Source: an uncultured Bacteroidales bacterium
Lineage (GTDB): Bacteria; Bacteroidota; Bacteroidia; Bacteroidales; UBA932
DNA: 5,699 bases
Direction: 5' to 3'
Assembly (NCBI GenBank): GCA_905236955.1
Contig: CAJOQW010000047.1
Span: 1 to 5,699 of the forward strand
A program made the position numbers and the translations under genes. This document shows positions 3,712-5,699 of the stretch, in pieces. Each line of letters opens with the position of its first letter. Position 1 is the stretch's first letter. Below the pieces are notes generated by a model. That model was given only the letters and a program-made list of their open reading frames with translations. It was not told the origin of the DNA and ran no database searches.

Positions 3712-5699
3712 CACGGCATAGGGCTGATATTTTCCCATCGTACATTCCATGTCCCGTCCTTGGGGAAGCCGGGATTCTCTTCGGTGCAGCCGTCCCATCC
3801 GGCACACATCATCCCCACTGCGAGGAGGAGTCCGCCGTTGCCCGGAAGATACATCCTGAGCTTGTCGGAGCGGTAGTTGTTTCCGCTGGGGAGCAGCATG
3901 TCGCTTCGGCCGTCCATGGTGGCGGCGCGCACGGCGATGTCGCTCCTGTAAAGGCGGGTGGCGTTCATTATGAAACCGGGATAGTTCCAACTCCACTGGT
4001 TGCTGTTCCAGTTCCAGTTCTCGTATGCCCGCTGCAGAGTTTCCTGCATGTTCTTTTCCGTGAAAAGACGGCAGGAGGGGAGCATTCCGTAAGCGAGCAG
4101 GTTCTGGGAGCTGGCCGCCCTGTTTACATAAGGTCGGGGCAGGTCTTCAAGTTTTACGGTGCGGGTTTCGGTGCGCGGCCTCTGGGCGTTGAGGAATCCT
4201 CCGGCCGGGGCGCTGAATTCCGACCTGACGGTGACTTCCACGGTCCCGTTCTTGAAATCGGGTATGCCGGGACCCTTCTCGGCAGGCAGGTAGATGCCGT
4301 CCGGGCTCATGGGCAGGGGTGCGAGCTTTTCGCACACTTCATCCCATTCCTTCACCCTCGGAAGGCCCTTGCGTTCGCGCCACGTCTGGGCGACGCTGAT
4401 GCCGAAGTGCCAGTAGGACAACTCAAAGGAAGGATTCACGGTCACCTCTTCGTTCAGCGCCTCGTTGGCGGCGCATGCTCCCTGTATTATGTAACGGCCG
4501 TTCCCCTCGTCCCAGCTCACGAAATCCGCCATGAATTCCGCCGACTCCTGCACGATGTCGAAGTATTCGTCAATCACCCTCTGCGACGGCTCCGTCCTGT
4601 AAAGGAGTTCCGCCATGTAGATGGGGTGCGGCTGCTGCCAGATTATGTAGGAACCCACGTCGGACGGGGCTTCCGCCGCTGAAGGGTCGGTCATCTTCAT
4701 CCACCTGAGGCCCTTGTATCCCTGCCTGCGGGCTATCATCCGGGCGTTCGGGACGGCAGTCTTGTACCAACGAAGCTGCCTTTCAAGAAGGTCGGGCTTG
4801 TTCCATGTGGCATAGTGGAAAGTGTGCCACATCACCATTTCCAGATGGAATTTGCCGAACCAGGAATTGTAGGTCATACCGGTTTCCGCCGGAGGGAAGT
4901 CCTGGGCCTCCTGGACCCTGATGAGGTATTGCGACAGCACCACGCGTTTTTCCAGCAGCGGCGCCCTTTCGTCGGTACATTGCGAGAAGTCCACGACTCC
5001 CGAGGTCTTCCAGTATCCGTTCCAGAGTTCCCGGGCGGATGCTGCCACAGCCTTGAATCCCAGGGGCTTGAAGGAGGGCTGCTCCTGCGAGAAGACCACC
5101 GAGAATTCCCAGTCCCCCTTGTCAGGTGAGATTGTGATGCGGTTGGGACCGTCCTGCTCGAGCGAGGCCTTTCCGTCCCATGAAACCGAAACATAATAGA
5201 CGCTTTCGTCCAGGGTCCTCTTGAGCACCGCCCCCGCCGGGTGCCGTTCCAATATCTCGGTGGAATGCCGGTCGTCGGCGTTCCAGTCGGATGCGTCGTC
5301 GGTATGGGCTCCTGTGGGGTATGGGAAGCGCAGCACCACCGGCAGGGGTTTTTCGGAACGCACCTTGGCCGATACTGCGTCACATCCTTCCCCGCCGCTG
5401 ACTGTGGTCACTTCCACGGGGGTTCCGTTCCAGTCGAAGGAAGAGTGCAGCACCCCGTCCCACATGTCGAGGGTTTGGGATACACCGCCGATCTCTTCCG
5501 GCTTCATGCCTGCGAAGCCGAAATTGCCGAGGTGCATCCTCTGCGGATTGGAACGTATCCAGTCGGCGGCCTGCTGGTTGCGCAGGGGTTGCCTGCGGTC
5601 TTTTCCTGCCTGTACGGAATATACCCCGTCGGGATTTCCGGCCAGGGGATGTACTTCCAGGGTTTCTTCGTAGGAATAACCCTCGGTATTGGGCATGGA
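3711..5699 (-). CDS. Six-hairpin (alpha/alpha)6 glycosidase-like protein (partial, N-terminus off the right edge)
   Basis: The frame is open to the window end, with 661 residues counted from the Met at 5696. That Met is probably internal: the codon before it is Ser, and the sequence starts mid-domain (MPNTEGYSYEETL), whereas relatives, as I recall them, have roughly 80-100 residues before this point including a signal peptide. Residues 1-220 look like a beta-sandwich, and about 245-661 like an (alpha/alpha)6 barrel. Recognisable blocks are MTYNSWFGKFHLEMVMWH (274-291), RRQGYKGLRWMKMTDPSA (323-340), IIWQQPHPIYMAELLYR (351-367), NPSFELSYWHFG (421-432), QWSWNYPGFIMNATRL (567-582) and YLPGNGGLLLAVGMMCAGWDG (616-636). 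These recall GH65/GH95-like Bacteroidota proteins, but I cannot name a CAZy family. Glu425 and acids at 396-397 and 412-417 are candidate catalytic residues (inference). Likely role: secreted glycan breakdown. Confidence 0.75.
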   Translation of the reverse strand, partial: SMPNTEGYSYEETLEVHPLAGNPDGVYSVQAGKDRRQPLRNQQAADWIRSNPQRMHLGNFGFAGMKPEEIGGVSQTLDMWDGVLHSSFDWNGTPVEVTTVSGGEGCDAVSAKVRSEKPLPVVLRFPYPTGAHTDDASDWNADDRHSTEILERHPAGAVLKRTLDESVYYVSVSWDGKASLEQDGPNRITISPDKGDWEFSVVFSQEQPSFKPLGFKAVAASARELWNGYWKTSGVVDFSQCTDERAPLLEKRVVLSQYLIRVQEAQDFPPAETGMTYNSWFGKFHLEMVMWHTFHYATWNKPDLLERQLRWYKTAVPNARMIARRQGYKGLRWMKMTDPSAAEAPSDVGSYIIWQQPHPIYMAELLYRTEPSQRVIDEYFDIVQESAEFMADFVSWDEGNGRYIIQGACAANEALNEEVTVNPSFELSYWHFGISVAQTWRERKGLPRVKEWDEVCEKLAPLPMSPDGIYLPAEKGPGIPDFKNGTVEVTVRSEFSAPAGGFLNAQRPRTETRTVKLEDLPRPYVNRAASSQNLLAYGMLPSCRLFTEKNMQETLQRAYENWNWNSNQWSWNYPGFIMNATRLYRSDIAVRAATMDGRSDMLLPSGNNYRSDKLRMYLPGNGGLLLAVGMMCAGWDGCTEENPGFPKDGTWNVRWENISPMP

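Overview
The window looks like a chromosomal segment from a fairly GC-rich member of the Bacteroidota, probably Bacteroidales. Three things point there. Promoters match the Bacteroidota form (TTTG, about 19 bp, TAnnTTTG), gene starts lack Shine-Dalgarno sequences, and the proteins (YiiX-like amidase, ComF, M24 aminopeptidase P, six-hairpin glycosidase-like enzyme) resemble Bacteroidales homologues. Genus cannot be set from sequence alone. No mobile element, CRISPR array or phage gene was seen.

Layout from left to right. (1) Positions 1-584, minus strand: the N-terminal 194 residues of a membrane-anchored YiiX/NlpC-P60-like (permuted papain fold) cysteine amidase, cut off by the left edge. (2) Positions 585-673: two back-to-back Bacteroidota-type promoters, one for the amidase and one for a tRNA. 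(3) Positions 674-746, plus strand: tRNA-Pro(GGG), followed by a hairpin/T-tract terminator. (4) Positions 811-1431, plus strand: a HAD-superfamily phosphatase. (5) Positions 1406-2185, minus strand: a ComF-type phosphoribosyltransferase with an N-terminal zinc finger, overlapping the HAD gene tail to tail by 26 bp. (6) Positions 2186-2292: the divergent comF/pepP intergenic region, with two adjacent palindromes and a good promoter that ends almost at the pepP start codon. (7) Positions 2293-3681, plus strand: Xaa-Pro aminopeptidase with all five metal ligands. (8) Positions 3711-5699, minus strand: a large six-hairpin (alpha/alpha)6 glycosidase-like protein whose N-terminus lies beyond the right edge.

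The genes do not form one pathway. Most are separately transcribed housekeeping genes in convergent or divergent pairs: tRNA supply, phosphate-ester hydrolysis, DNA uptake/phosphoribosyl chemistry and proline-peptide turnover. The glycosidase-like gene at the right is probably the edge of a carbohydrate-use locus. The points most worth a second look are a signal-peptide-like start coupled (TGATG) to the glycosidase stop but running antisense into pepP, the nearly leaderless arrangement of pepP, and the unassigned glycosidase family. I saw no convincing wholly new system.
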